DNA of 64,000 nt. It comes from Planctomycetaceae bacterium (GTDB taxonomy: Bacteria; Planctomycetota; UBA1135; GCA-002686595). The notes under the pieces were generated by a model that ran no database searches, had not been told where the DNA came from, and was given only the letters and a program-made list of their open reading frames with translations. How positions within the stretch are numbered: position 1 is the stretch's first letter; every line of letters begins with the position of its first letter. The stretch is taken from contig WYBT01000063.1 of NCBI GenBank assembly GCA_011525785.1, forward strand, positions 1 through 64,000, given 5' to 3'. Shown here in pieces: positions 26,329 to 36,200 of this stretch. The translations under genes were made by a program, and so were the position numbers.

Positions 26329-26770
26329 GGCGGAGGGCGGCGGGTTGCGGAGTGGATTGGCGCTCGAGGCGGACCCGTTCGATGCGCGGAGGGGCTTGGA
26401 AGGGTCGAGAATATGGGACGCGCGCGTCGATTCGTCCACCCTGCTGGCCCACGTCTGCTTGCGGAGGCCGCTCGGGCAGCTCGTCGGCGGCGTCGACCAG
26501 CAGGGCTTCGGACTGAATCCATCGGAATGAGCGACTCCATGGACTCGGACGGCGCTGGTATCGCAGGTGAAGCGTCTCATCGCGCCGACGGCTGCCCCCA
26601 GGCGGTGCGGCGGTAGCCTCAACGCAGCCAGCGAGGGGCGGGGGACCTGTTGGTGAGACGTTTCAACCAAGTCCTTGAAACTATCGGGCACGTGTCGGAC
26701 ACCAACGGGTCACGAGCGGGTGGGATACTGCCGCTCGCAGATTGGGCACGCCGCTCAATCTCCCTTCCGC
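26329..26770. other. Intergenic region without a supported gene
   Basis: This is the divergent gap between trxA and the secreted protein gene. It holds open frames on both strands but none with family similarity or a ribosome site. It has lower coding bias than its neighbours and must contain the trxA promoter, though I could not place it with confidence. Confidence 0.4.
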
Positions 26771-26896
26771 TGAACCTACAGCACGAGCACCCTTCCGATG
26801 AACCTACGGCACGAGCACCCTTCCGATGAACCTACGGCACGAGCACCCTTCCGATGAACCTACGGCACGAGCACCCTTCCGATGAACCTATAGCAC
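26771..26896. repeat. 28-bp tandem repeat, four full copies plus a partial one
   Basis: Full copies start at 26771, 26799, 26827 and 26855; copy 1 differs from the rest at one base. A degenerate fifth copy covers 26883-26896, and the end of a further copy may lie at 26762-26770. Every unit ends ...CTTCCGA and the next begins TGAACCTA, so an ATG is rebuilt at each junction (26798, 26826, 26854). Because 28 is not a multiple of 3, these ATGs fall in different frames. The units are contiguous with no spacers. Confidence 0.9.
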
Positions 26897-28320
26897 AGCG
26901 AGCGAATCGAGTGCTTCGCGCGTCGCTGTCGTACTTGGCGGTCGCTGCATTCCTAGTGTCGAACAATCACGCGTTGGCGCAGAGCGCCGTGTGCAACCAT
27001 CAGACTCGCCAACTGACCACGGCCGGCGGTATCTCCTCAACTTCGACATCATGTCCCACATGGTCGATCACCGTATCGATCCCTCCCGCCGTCAGTGGAA
27101 CGTACACGAGCCCTCCGCAATGTGATAGCGGCAGAACAGTTCGCTCCTCCGATTGCTTCGACTGCGGCACTCCGTCGAACAACAATCACTGCAAGGCACG
27201 CGGGTTCCAGGTCAATGTCAAGGTGTACGGCGTCGGGGGGGGCAATCCGTGCCCCGACGTTCCCAGCTCGCTGCCAACGACAGTGGCGCAGCTGAATGCC
27301 GTTCTTGCATGCAAGGACTTGCCCTTGGTCTCGGATACCAATGTTTGGTGTGCAACGGTGACGACCTGCACCGATGGAAAAGTTGTCCCTGGCTGGGAGG
27401 ACTTCGAGCAACGCACCATGGCTGACGGCGCAGCAACCGTTCGCCTCGGCGCTCCCGACCAACTGCTCGGCGGCCCGCGCGTGCGTCCGTTTGCGGCCGA
27501 ACTCGCCGCGGCGCAGAGCCTGCCGCTTTCGGCGCTCCATCCTGCGATCAGCGCCGTGTGGAGCTTCCATCCGCCGCTTGAGGGCGGCGTGGAGTTCGTC
27601 GCCAATGTCCAGCGCACCTTCGAGAACGTGTCCGGGTACGGAACGGTTATGAATCGGCACGACGTCGCCGGAGTTGCGCTTTCGGGCGGTCGCTTCTCGC
27701 TGACCGACACGCGGCGAGTTCAAGGCGAGGACCAGTCGCCTGAGTTGCTCACCGAAGAGCTCGCCTACGACGGCGGGAATTTCTTCCGCGGCGTCGTGGG
27801 CGCGCCGTTCTACGACGCGTATTCATCAGAGAGCGCGGCCATCGATCCCGCCATGGCGGGCCTGGGCTTCGTCGAGCCGCTGCTCGCCTGGGTTGACTCG
27901 CCGCACGCGATCCTGCGCTTTCCGGGCACGACCTACGCCGAAGAGACCGTCGCGGGTTCGAACGGCGCGCGCCTGCGAGTGCTGGAGACCTATCCGGGAG
28001 TTCCCCTCGAACTGGACAAAGGCCAGACCCTGTACGAGATCGAGCTCGTCGACGGTGTCGCGCACGTGACGCGCATCGCCATCAGCAACTCACAGGGCGA
28101 TTTGCTCGTCGAGCGCCTGTATTCCGACTATCGCACCTTGAGCCAAGACCTGTGGCGCGCGTTCCAGTTCACCGAGCGGCGCTTCAACGCTGGTTCGACG
28201 ACGCCCTACGTGAGTACGACAGTCTCGATCCGACGCGCGCGCGCGCTCGAACCCGCCGCGGCCAGCGCGGCCTGGCGCCGCCCGAAGTCGGAGCACGACT
28301 GGTGGTTCGTCCGCACTTGA
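26854..28320 (+). CDS. Secreted Cys-rich hypothetical protein
   Basis: The ATG at 26854 lies inside the tandem repeat and gives 488 residues; a GTG at 26911 would give a cleaner signal peptide (VLRASLSYLAVAAFLVSNNHALA, cleavage after ALA). The first ~130 mature residues are Cys-rich (CNHQTRQL, CDSGRTV, CFDC, CPDV, CKDL, CATVTTCTDG), compatible with disulphides. The rest is beta-rich, with no family I recognise. A/T content is somewhat higher at the N-terminal end than in neighbouring genes. It is probably exported; function is unknown. Confidence 0.7.
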   Translation: MNLRHEHPSDEPIAQRANRVLRASLSYLAVAAFLVSNNHALAQSAVCNHQTRQLTTAGGISSTSTSCPTWSITVSIPPAVSGTYTSPPQCDSGRTVRSSDCFDCGTPSNNNHCKARGFQVNVKVYGVGGGNPCPDVPSSLPTTVAQLNAVLACKDLPLVSDTNVWCATVTTCTDGKVVPGWEDFEQRTMADGAATVRLGAPDQLLGGPRVRPFAAELAAAQSLPLSALHPAISAVWSFHPPLEGGVEFVANVQRTFENVSGYGTVMNRHDVAGVALSGGRFSLTDTRRVQGEDQSPELLTEELAYDGGNFFRGVVGAPFYDAYSSESAAIDPAMAGLGFVEPLLAWVDSPHAILRFPGTTYAEETVAGSNGARLRVLETYPGVPLELDKGQTLYEIELVDGVAHVTRIAISNSQGDLLVERLYSDYRTLSQDLWRAFQFTERRFNAGSTTPYVSTTVSIRRARALEPAAASAAWRRPKSEHDWWFVRT

Positions 28321-28323
28321 GCT

Positions 28324-28357
28324 TCGCGCGAGTGAGCTGCGAGTGTCGCTCGCGCGA
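28324..28357. terminator. Bidirectional hairpin between convergent genes
   Basis: Perfect 9-bp arms TCGCGCGAG (28324-28332) and CTCGCGCGA (28349-28357) lie 3 bp after the stop of the secreted protein and ahead of the convergent scpA end. Confidence 0.5.
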
Positions 28358-28410
28358 CGATTCACGGTGCAACGACTCGATGAACCCGCGCGCGAGCCGC
28401 TGGCGCGCCG

Positions 28411-29463
28411 CTACGAGGCCTGCGGCGAGCCGTCGGACTCGACTGCGCTCTCGCTGCTCGAGTCTTTCGGGTAGTGCGTGAGCTCGTAGTCCGGCGCCTC
28501 GGGCGCGGGGCGCGGCGGCGGCGCGTCCGGCAGCGATGCGAGGTCGTCGCTGCGCTCTTCACCGACGGCGCCGTCGCGCTCGTCGTCCTCGGGCAGCTCG
28601 TCGAACACCGAGGCCAAGAAGTTCTGCGCCGCCGCCTCGGGATTGGGCGCATCCGGCGCGAGCGCGGCCTCGTCGGCGGCCTTCTCGTCGTCGAACTCGG
28701 TCAGGCGCACGATGCTCTCCAGGTCGTTGCCCACCTCGTCGCGGAGCACCACTTGGATGTCCTCGGTGGCCGAGCCCTGCTGCGCGGTGCACACGCCGAT
28801 CTTCACCAGCTCGAGCAGCGCGCAGAACGTGCCGATCAGCACCTTCTTGTCGACCGTGTCGCCTTCCGCGGCCTGTTCGACGATCTCGCGCAGCGACATG
28901 CGCCGCCGCGATTGGATCGTGTGCACGAGTCGATCGACGTAGTAGCGCAGCGGGCGGTCATCTTTCGTGATGACCATTTGCTTGTTGGAGAGCGTCTCGC
29001 GCATGAGCCGCGAAAACGCACTCAACAGGTCCCAACTCGACAGTTCGGTCAGGTCGAGTCCATCGCCCGTCTCCGCAGTCGCGTGGAACGTGCGCGGATG
29101 GATCTTGGCGCGCGCGTCGAAGCGGTCCTGCAACTCTTTCGAGGCCTGCTTGAAGCGGCGGTACTCGATCAGGCGCTGGATCAGCTCGTCGCGCGGGTCG
29201 AGCTCTTCGGCCAGGTCGACGTGCTCGGTCGGCAGGAGCGAGCGCGACTTGATCGCCATCAGCGTCGCCGCCATGACCAGGAAATCGGCCGCCAGCTCGA
29301 TGTCGATCTCGCGCAGCGCCTTCAAGTGCGCGAGGTAGCCGTCGATCACGCGGTGGAGGTCGATGTCGTGGATGTCGACCTCTTGCTCGCGCACCAGGTG
29401 CAGAAGCAAGTCCATCGGCCCCTGGAAGGTCTGCTCGAGCTTGACGGTGTAGTCGCGGATCAT
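28411..29463 (-). CDS. scpA: Segregation and condensation protein A
   Basis: ATG 29463 gives 350 residues starting MIRDYTVKLEQTFQGPMDLLLHLVREQEVDIHDIDL, the ScpA N-terminal kleisin signature. DFLVMAATLMAIKSRSLLP follows, then the C-terminal winged helix (FCALLELVKIG). The last ~100 residues are an acidic, Pro-rich tail not typical of ScpA. It bridges SMC heads in the chromosome-condensing SMC-ScpAB complex. The start overlaps the M50 protease stop (ATGA), so the two are co-translated. scpB is not in the window. Confidence 0.9.
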   Translation of the reverse strand: MIRDYTVKLEQTFQGPMDLLLHLVREQEVDIHDIDLHRVIDGYLAHLKALREIDIELAADFLVMAATLMAIKSRSLLPTEHVDLAEELDPRDELIQRLIEYRRFKQASKELQDRFDARAKIHPRTFHATAETGDGLDLTELSSWDLLSAFSRLMRETLSNKQMVITKDDRPLRYYVDRLVHTIQSRRRMSLREIVEQAAEGDTVDKKVLIGTFCALLELVKIGVCTAQQGSATEDIQVVLRDEVGNDLESIVRLTEFDDEKAADEAALAPDAPNPEAAAQNFLASVFDELPEDDERDGAVGEERSDDLASLPDAPPPRPAPEAPDYELTHYPKDSSSESAVESDGSPQAS

Positions 29464-30236
29464 CACAGCCCTCCCACGATGAAGGCGATCAGGGAGTACA
29501 TCTCGCGCACGCCCTGCCGGTAGAGGTACATCACGGCGGGCACTTGCACGGCGAACAGCACCAGCAGGAGCCCGAAGCGCTCGAGCGACTGGAACGAGCT
29601 GCGCAGGCTCTCGGGCAGCAGCCACGCGACCACGCGCGAGCCGTCCAGGGGCGGGATCGGAAGCAGGTTGAACGCCGCGAGCGACACGTTCCAGCGCAGG
29701 GCGGACACGAACACCTGGCCCAAGATCGACTCCGGGCTGAAGTCGAGGTAGGTCAAGCTGAACTTGAGGCCCAGCATGAACACGATCGCGAGCAGGAAGT
29801 TCGTCGCCGGTCCCGCGAGCGCGACGAGCATCATGTCGCGCGCGGGGTGGCGCAGGCGGTGGTAGCTGACCGGCACGGGCTTGGCGCCGCCGATCAGCGG
29901 GAGGTTCAGCAGCATGGCCGCCGCCGGCATCACGATCGAGAAGAGCGGGTCGATGCTGGGGATCGGATTGAAGGTGATGCGGCCGAGGTCCTTGGCCGTC
30001 GGGTCGCCGCACTTCCACGCCATCCAGGCGTGCGCGGCCTCGTGGAGGCTGAAGGACAGCACCACGAAGATCACCACGAACACCAGCTCGATCAGCTCGG
30101 CTTCGTCGCCTCCCAGCTGCAGCGTCGGCATCACGCTCGCCATGGCGGCCATGCCGGTGAGCATGCGCCAGCGCGGCGAAGCCCAGCCGGCGAGGGCGCG
30201 GCCGAGGGTCCGCACTTGCTGTTCGAGGTCTCTCAC
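29463..30236 (-). CDS. M50-family site-2 protease-like membrane metalloprotease
   Basis: GTG 30236 gives 257 residues and has a TACGCT hexamer 12 nt upstream; an in-frame ATG at 30281 would share its bases with the divergent kdsD start and leave no promoter space. The HEAAH zinc motif is near residues 65-69 within a membrane segment, and NLLPIPPLDGSRV supplies the third ligand (Asp). Several membrane helices are visible (ELVFVVIFVVLSFSLHEAAHAW, MMLVALAGPATNFLLAIVFMLG). This matches the small YwhC/YdiL-like M50 group often encoded beside scpA. The substrate is unknown. Confidence 0.85.
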   Translation of the reverse strand: MRDLEQQVRTLGRALAGWASPRWRMLTGMAAMASVMPTLQLGGDEAELIELVFVVIFVVLSFSLHEAAHAWMAWKCGDPTAKDLGRITFNPIPSIDPLFSIVMPAAAMLLNLPLIGGAKPVPVSYHRLRHPARDMMLVALAGPATNFLLAIVFMLGLKFSLTYLDFSPESILGQVFVSALRWNVSLAAFNLLPIPPLDGSRVVAWLLPESLRSSFQSLERFGLLLVLFAVQVPAVMYLYRQGVREMYSLIAFIVGGL

Positions 30237-30248
30237 GTCGAAAGCGGT

Positions 30249-30254
30249 AGCGTA
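30249..30254 (-). promoter_or_regulatory. Probable -10 element of the M50 protease gene
   Basis: TACGCT on the minus strand lies 12 nt before GTG 30236. It is divergent to the kdsD -10 candidate 15 bp away. Confidence 0.35.
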
Positions 30255-30269
30255 ACCTGAGCAGCGCGA

Positions 30270-30275
30270 TAACGT
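30270..30275 (+). promoter_or_regulatory. Probable -10 element of kdsD
   Basis: TAACGT lies 10 nt before ATG 30286. Confidence 0.35.
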
Positions 30276-30285
30276 CTGCATGCCG

Positions 30286-31281
30286 ATGACGCAGACCTCT
30301 TCACGTCAACTGCTCGAACAGCGCCTGGCGCGCGCCCGCGAGGTGATCCAAGTCGAAGCGCGCACCATCGCAGGGCTCGAGCAGGCGCTCGACGAGCGCT
30401 TCGGTCAGGCCCTCGACCTGCTGCTCGCCTGCCAGGGCAAGGTGGTCGTCACCGGCATGGGCAAGGCCGGGCTGATCGGGCAGAAGATCTCCGCCACGCT
30501 GGCCTCCACGGGAACCGATTCGCTGTTCCTGCACCCGGCCGAAGCGCTGCACGGCGATCTGGGCCGCATCCGCGCGGGAGACGTTCTCCTGGCGCTCTCG
30601 AACTCGGGCGAGACGAGCGAGGTCAAGCTCGTGGTCCCCGTGGCGCGCAAAATCGGCGCGCGCGTGATCGTGATGACCGGCGACGGCGCGTCCACGCTCG
30701 CGCGCCTGGCGGATTGCGTGCTGGACATCGGCAAGGTCGACGAGGCCTGCCCGCTGGGCCTCGCGCCGACGGCCAGCACTTCGGCGCTGCTCGCCATGGG
30801 CGATGCGCTGGCGATGGTGCTGCTGTCCGAGCGCAACTTCCAACGCGCCGACTTCGCGCTCTACCACCCGGCGGGTTCGCTGGGCCGCAAGCTCCTGCGC
30901 GTCGGCGAAGTCATGCGCCGCAACGTCGAGTTGCCGCTCGTGCGCCACAACGAGTCGCTCGCCGCGGCCCTGCGCGCGATGGGGCACACTCCGGGCAAGC
31001 CCGGCGCAACTCTGGTGGTCGACGACCAGGGCCTGCTGGTCGGGATCTTCACCGACGGCGACCTGCGCCGTCTGGTCGAGCAGCACGGCGCCGTCGACCG
31101 CGAGGCGCGCATCGAGCGCTACATGACCGCGAACCCCAAGTTCGTGCTCGCCGAGCAGTTGCTCGAAGAGGCCGAACGCGTGCTGCGCGCCCACCGCGTC
31201 GACCAGATCCCGGTGCTGGACTCCGAGCGCCGCCCCGTCGGCCTGCTCGACGTGCAAGACATCCTCGACACGCGGCTGTAG
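30286..31281 (+). CDS. kdsD: Arabinose-5-phosphate isomerase
   Basis: ATG 30286 (or 30280, two codons earlier) gives about 331 residues. A SIS domain (VVVTGMGKAGLIGQKISATLASTGT, ALSNSGETSEVKLV, MTGDGAST, LAPTASTSALLAMGDALA) is followed by two CBS domains (VGEVMRRNVELPLV..., IERYMTANPKFVLA...DQIPVLD). It converts ribulose-5-phosphate to arabinose-5-phosphate, the first committed step to Kdo for lipopolysaccharide. kdsC and an Lpt-like gene follow on the same strand, as in the kdsD-kdsC-lptC order of enterobacteria. Confidence 0.92.
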   Translation: MTQTSSRQLLEQRLARAREVIQVEARTIAGLEQALDERFGQALDLLLACQGKVVVTGMGKAGLIGQKISATLASTGTDSLFLHPAEALHGDLGRIRAGDVLLALSNSGETSEVKLVVPVARKIGARVIVMTGDGASTLARLADCVLDIGKVDEACPLGLAPTASTSALLAMGDALAMVLLSERNFQRADFALYHPAGSLGRKLLRVGEVMRRNVELPLVRHNESLAAALRAMGHTPGKPGATLVVDDQGLLVGIFTDGDLRRLVEQHGAVDREARIERYMTANPKFVLAEQLLEEAERVLRAHRVDQIPVLDSERRPVGLLDVQDILDTRL

Positions 31282-31380
31282 GCGCGGGAGCAGCGCCGAG
31301 CGCGTGGCCGTCATGGCCACGGACGCGAAATCGTGTTTGCGGAACCGATTCGCGCTGCCTCGACATCGGGAGCAACGAAC

Positions 31381-31388
31381 AAGGAGGA
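31381..31388 (+). promoter_or_regulatory. Strong ribosome binding site deciding the start at 31393
   Basis: AAGGAGGA lies 4 nt before ATG 31393, one of the few full Shine-Dalgarno sites in the window. It excludes the in-frame start 60 bp further up. Confidence 0.75.
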
Positions 31389-31392
31389 TTCC

Positions 31393-32619
31393 ATGCTCGT
31401 TCGCTTCACGCTGCTCTCGTCGCTCACCCTGGCTCTGCTCTCGTCGGCCGCGCGCTCACAGCTCGGCGCCGTACACGTGGTCGTGGAGGGAATGGACCTC
31501 CAGGCCGCCGTGGATGCCGCCCAGAGCGGCGACACCCTGCTGATCTACCCCGGCGTCTATCCCAGCGGCGCCGTGATCGACGGCAAGAGCCTGACCTTGG
31601 CGGCGGAGGGCTCGGTTCCCCCGCTGCTGCTGCACGGCGTGCAAGTCGCCAATCTCGCCGCCAGCGGGCAGGTGGTCCTGTCGGGACTGCAGGTCCAGGG
31701 CGAGCCCTGGACGGGCGCCGGTTCGGGCAATGCGCTCAGCGTGAGCAACTCCGCCGGGGCTGTGCGAGTCGACCGCTGCCAATTCCTGGGACGTGAACGC
31801 GGCCATGGGGCGACCTTGATCGGCGCGCTGAGCTTCGCCGCGACGGACAGCGTCTTTCGCGGAGGGAACGCCGCCGTGTGGGCCCCGGTTGCGCCCGGCA
31901 GCGGGCTGTGGTCGAGCGGCAGTTGGGTCGCGCTCTATCAGAGCCAGTTGCGCGGCGCGAGCGGGCTCGAGCCCACGACGATCGCCGACGGGCAACCGGG
32001 CGCCGACGGCGGCGTGATCTCAGGCGGCCTCCTGCACTTCGCCGAGTCGACCTTCCGCGGCGGCGACGGCGGCTCGGCCTTCGGCACTTGCATGTTCGGT
32101 GGGAACGGCGGCGACGGGTTGGTGGTCCAGACGCCGTCGAACGCCCGCGCGATCGCGTCGACCTTCGTGCGCGGCGATGGCGGCGCCGGCGGCGGCTGCT
32201 TCTGCACGCTGTGCGTGCAGGGCAACAAGGGAACCAACCTGGTGGGGCCCGTTCAGCTGCTCGCGGGGCCCACCACCGAGCTCGAACTGCCGCGCGTCGC
32301 TCGCGAGGCGACCGTTGTGAACGTGACTGTCATGACGCAACCGGGCGCCCAGGGATTCCTGCTGGCTTCGCAGCAGCCCGCGCACGCTCTCGACGCCGCG
32401 TACAACGGGCCGCTTCTGCTGAAGGGCCCCTTCGAAGTGCGCACGAGCACCGGTCCAATTCCCTCGGGCTCGACCACGATCTCCCTGACGCTGCCTTCGC
32501 TTCCGGCCGGCGTGCAGTCGCAGACCTGGTTCGTGCAGACGATCGTTCGCGCGCCCGGCGGCGGCGGCGCCTTCGCAGGCGAATGCCGTCCGCTGGTCAT
32601 CGTCGACGACGCGTTCTGA
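31393..32619 (+). CDS. Secreted parallel beta-helix protein
   Basis: This 408-residue protein has a signal peptide (MLVRFTLLSSLTLALLSSAARSQ). The body repeats short Gly/Ser-rich strands (MDLQAAVDAAQSGDTLLIYPGVYPSGAVIDGKSLTLAAEG) typical of right-handed parallel beta-helices with pectin-lyase-like coils, and the DTLLIYPGVY pattern is common in planctomycete proteins of this kind. The C-terminal ~100 residues form a separate beta module. No catalytic motif is clear. It sits between kdsD and kdsC, an unusual insertion in an otherwise envelope-biosynthesis cluster, and has its own ribosome site. Confidence 0.75.
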   Translation: MLVRFTLLSSLTLALLSSAARSQLGAVHVVVEGMDLQAAVDAAQSGDTLLIYPGVYPSGAVIDGKSLTLAAEGSVPPLLLHGVQVANLAASGQVVLSGLQVQGEPWTGAGSGNALSVSNSAGAVRVDRCQFLGRERGHGATLIGALSFAATDSVFRGGNAAVWAPVAPGSGLWSSGSWVALYQSQLRGASGLEPTTIADGQPGADGGVISGGLLHFAESTFRGGDGGSAFGTCMFGGNGGDGLVVQTPSNARAIASTFVRGDGGAGGGCFCTLCVQGNKGTNLVGPVQLLAGPTTELELPRVAREATVVNVTVMTQPGAQGFLLASQQPAHALDAAYNGPLLLKGPFEVRTSTGPIPSGSTTISLTLPSLPAGVQSQTWFVQTIVRAPGGGGAFAGECRPLVIVDDAF

Positions 32620-32666
32620 AGCGCGCGTACGGCATGCGCGCAGTGGGGCGCGGCTCGCCGCGACGC

Positions 32667-32672
32667 TACCCT
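32667..32672 (+). promoter_or_regulatory. Probable -10 element of kdsC
   Basis: TACCCT lies 7 nt before ATG 32680. Confidence 0.35.
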
Positions 32673-32679
32673 CTGCGCG

Positions 32680-33219
32680 ATGGAGGAGCCGGCGCTGGAG
32701 CCGCGCTTGGCCGCAGTGTTGCGGCCGATTCGGCTGGTCGCATTGGACGTCGATGGCACGCTGACCGACGGCGGCATCTTCGTGTCCGCAACGGGCGAGC
32801 ACCTGCGCTTCGACGTGCGCGACGGGCTGGGCATCGTCGAGCTGTTGCGCGCCGGGGTCGCGATGGCCTGGATCACCGGGCGCAGTTCGCCGGCCGCGGC
32901 CGAACGCGCTCGCGTGCTGGGCGTGCGCGAGCTGCACCTGGGCGTGAAGGACAAGGCCAGCGTGCTGCGCGAGGTGTGTGTGCGGCTGGGCGTCTCGGCG
33001 CACGAGACGCTCGCCATGGGCGACGATTGGCCCGACCTCGGGCTGCGCGCCGCGGCGGGCTGCTTCATCGCGCCGGCCGACGCCGCTCCGCAGGTGCGCG
33101 CGCACGCCGATCACGTCACGCAGGCCCGCGGCGGGCACGGCGCAGTGCGCGAGGCGATCGAGCTCGTCCTGCGCGCCCAGGACAAGTGGCATGGCGTGCT
33201 CGACGCGCACCGTGGCTGA
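32680..33219 (+). CDS. kdsC: 3-deoxy-D-manno-octulosonate 8-phosphate phosphatase
   Basis: This 179-residue HAD-type phosphatase has the nucleophile motif LDVDGTLTDGG near residue 20 (the DGTLTDG wording is specific to the KdsC group). It also has FDVRDGLGIVELLRAGV, the Thr motif ITGRSS, the Lys in GVKDKASVL and the Asp pair in MGDDWPDL. ARGGHGAVREAIELVL at the end is also typical of KdsC. It removes phosphate from Kdo-8-phosphate. It is followed 27 bp later by the Lpt-like gene. Confidence 0.93.
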   Translation: MEEPALEPRLAAVLRPIRLVALDVDGTLTDGGIFVSATGEHLRFDVRDGLGIVELLRAGVAMAWITGRSSPAAAERARVLGVRELHLGVKDKASVLREVCVRLGVSAHETLAMGDDWPDLGLRAAAGCFIAPADAAPQVRAHADHVTQARGGHGAVREAIELVLRAQDKWHGVLDAHRG

Positions 33220-33246
33220 CCTCGCAGGCCCCAGCGCCGCGCGCCG

Positions 33247-36200
33247 ATGAAGCGCGTCGGCTACTTCCTCGCGCTGGTGCTCCTGGGAGCGCTCGTGCTG
33301 TGGTGGATCGATCGCCGCACCACGCGACCGCCTCCCACCGGCGGCGGCGGCGAAGCTCCCACGCCCGTCGCGCCCGCGCCGGCGCAGCAGGGCGAGCTGA
33401 CCACCATCGAGACCGGCGACGACAAGCGCGGTCAGTTCTCGCACTCAGGGCCCTTCGAGTTGTTCCTCAAGGACCTCGAGCAAGCGGACCAACCGCTGTG
33501 GCTGCACGTGAAGTCGCGCGACTCGCGCACGCTCGAGGACGGCTCGATCGACCTGCTGGAAGTCGAGTTCGAGCGCTACGACGACACCACGCGCGAGCTG
33601 ACCGTCGACGGACGCGCCGGCCGTGCGCGCGCGCGCCTGACCGGCCTGGGCGCGCTGGACCGCGCGACGCCGATCGAAGTGCGCGACGCGGACTTGCGGC
33701 ACATCTCGTCGTCGCGCTTCTCGCCCTTGCGCTTCCAGGCGCCGCACCTGCAGCTCGACATCGACAAGCAGTTCGCCCTCAGCGACGAGATGGTGTCGAT
33801 CATCGGAACGAGCTTCACCGGCAGCGGGCGCGGAATGACGGTCGACGGGATTGCGCAGGTGCTCACGTTGCGCAGCGAGACGCGCGCGCGGCTGGAGCTG
33901 GACGGCGGCGGCGAGGCGCTGCTGCTTGGGCGCGGGGCGCTGGTCGCCCGTTCGCGTCCCGACCTGGAGGAACGCCTGGGCAAGGACGTCGTGTCGATCG
34001 AGCTCGAGGGCGGCGCCAGCTTGGACGTGCGCGCCGAGCTCCCGCTGCAAGTCGACGCGCAGTCGCTGGTGCTATACGGCCGCATCGATCAACAGCGCTC
34101 GAGCTTCACGGCGCTGTACGCCGAGGCCAGTCGCGAGGTGATCGTGCGCTCGCGCGCCGACGGGACGTTCCGCAGCGAGCGGCTGGTGCTCGACTTCGAC
34201 CCGCGCGGTCGCCCGCTGCGTGCAACCTTCGACGGCGAGCCGCGTCTGGATCTGGCCCTGCGTGAACGCGCGCTGGCCAGCGTGCCGCGCGAGCTGCTGG
34301 TCGAAGGCGAACAACTGACCGTGCGCGGCGAAGGCGCGGGGCCGCTCGAGCTGTTCTTCGGCGAACAGGAGCGCTTCGAGTTCAACGGGCCGGCGAAGAT
34401 GACCTTGCCGGCGCTGGGCACGGAGTTGAGCTGCCGCACGCGCTTCGAAGGCCGCGTCGCGCCCAACGGCAGCCTCAGCGAGCTCATCGCGCTCGGCGAA
34501 GTGCGCGCCAACCACGCCGAGTGGACCGTTTCGAGCGAGCGCATCGCGGTCGAGACCCTGCGCGATGTGAACGGTCGCGACGCTGCACGCTTGAGCGCGC
34601 CCGAACGCGCCACGCTCAGCGGTCGGACCGCCGAGCTGGACGACGTCGCGCTCAGCTCGGGTTCGGGCCTGGTGGTCGACCTCGACCGCGAACGCATCGT
34701 GGTCCGCGAGGCGCGCAACATCACGCTCGAGCAGCAGCGCGCAGGCGTGCGGACGTACTGGGCGCGCGCCGACGAGCTGTACGAGCTCGATCCGCGGCAG
34801 TTGAGCTTCCTGGCGGGCGGCGACGTGCGCTTCGAAGGCCCGCAAGGCGCCGGCCGCGGCGAGCGGCTCGAGGCCTGGGCCATCGATCGCGCGGAGCTCG
34901 CCGGCAGCCCGCAAGCGCCCGCGCGCCTGGTGGTGAGCGACAACGGGCGCGTGTGGGGCGCGTTCGATGCGCTGTTCATCGAGGCGCAAGGACAGCTCGT
35001 GCACGCGCGCGGCGACGCGCACGCCGGCGTCGACCTCGACGGCCTGGGCTACCAGCTCGACGCGCCCTGGATCGTCATCGCGCAACGCGGGGCGAGCGAG
35101 CAGCCCGACCTCGCGCCCGACTTGCAGGTCGACGCTGGCGGCGGGGTTCGCGCGCGCGTTGTCCGCGACGAAGACGAGCTCGAGCTGTACGGCGAGCGCT
35201 TCCACGCGCGCGCCGACCTCGTGCGCGATGCGCAGGAGCGCGAGCGCTTCGAGCCCAGCTTGTCGACCGTCACGGGCGACGTGCGCTTCATTCACCGTGG
35301 ACGCCTCGAGATGGGCGGCGCCGGCGAGCGCTTGGAGCTGCGCGCCGATCGCTCCGCGCGACTGACGCCGGCGGCGGGCGAGAAGGTGCGTCTGGCGGGT
35401 CGACTGCCGCAGAGCACTGCGACCGTCGAAATGCTCGCTGCGCAGGCCGACTTCTCGCCCGAGCGCATCACCGCGCTCAGCGTCGAGGCCGACATCGACG
35501 GCCTGGCGCTCGGCCCGAGCAGCTCGAAGCTCCCGCCGGACGCGCGCAAGGTGCGCGTCGTCGCGGGCGCGCTCGACTGCGACGAACGCTCGATCGTCCT
35601 GAGCGACAGCGTCTACATCGGCGGCAAGACCGAGCTGCTCGAGGCCTGGGACGTCGACTGCGGCGCGGCGCTGATCCGTTTGGAAGAGCAGCCCGCGAGC
35701 GATGTGCGCGAGTCGTTGAACGAGCTGGTGGCCTGGGGCGGCTTCCAATTGCGCATGTCGTCGATGGGCGGCGCGCGCGGCTCGGTGCTCGAGATTTCAG
35801 GCCGCAAGCAACTGCTCACGATCACCGGCGACGCGTCGAGCGACGACAGCGGGCTCGCGGTGCTCGAACGCGGCGAGACGATCTGGTCGGCGCCGCGCAT
35901 CGAACTCCAGCTCGACACCGGCTATCTGCGCTCGGACAACGCGATCGTGCGGCCGCTCGCACTGGACGCGCGCGACAGTTGGTCGCTCACGTACGAAGCG
36001 CTCGAGCCGCTGCCGGCCGGCGACGACACGATCCAGATCTTCCGCAATCCCATCTGGCGCTCCGGCGAAGCCGAAGTGCGCGCAGCCTGGGCGCTGGCCT
36101 GGGTCGACTCGGCCAAGTGGCGCATGATGGGCCGCAAGTCGTCGTCGCTCACCGACGACCCAGACTTGCAGTCGCAGGAGCGACGGCGCCGCTTCTTCGG

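Noticed and set aside
26771-26896. 28-bp repeats as a CRISPR array
   Set aside because: The units are directly contiguous with no spacers, and no cas gene is near.
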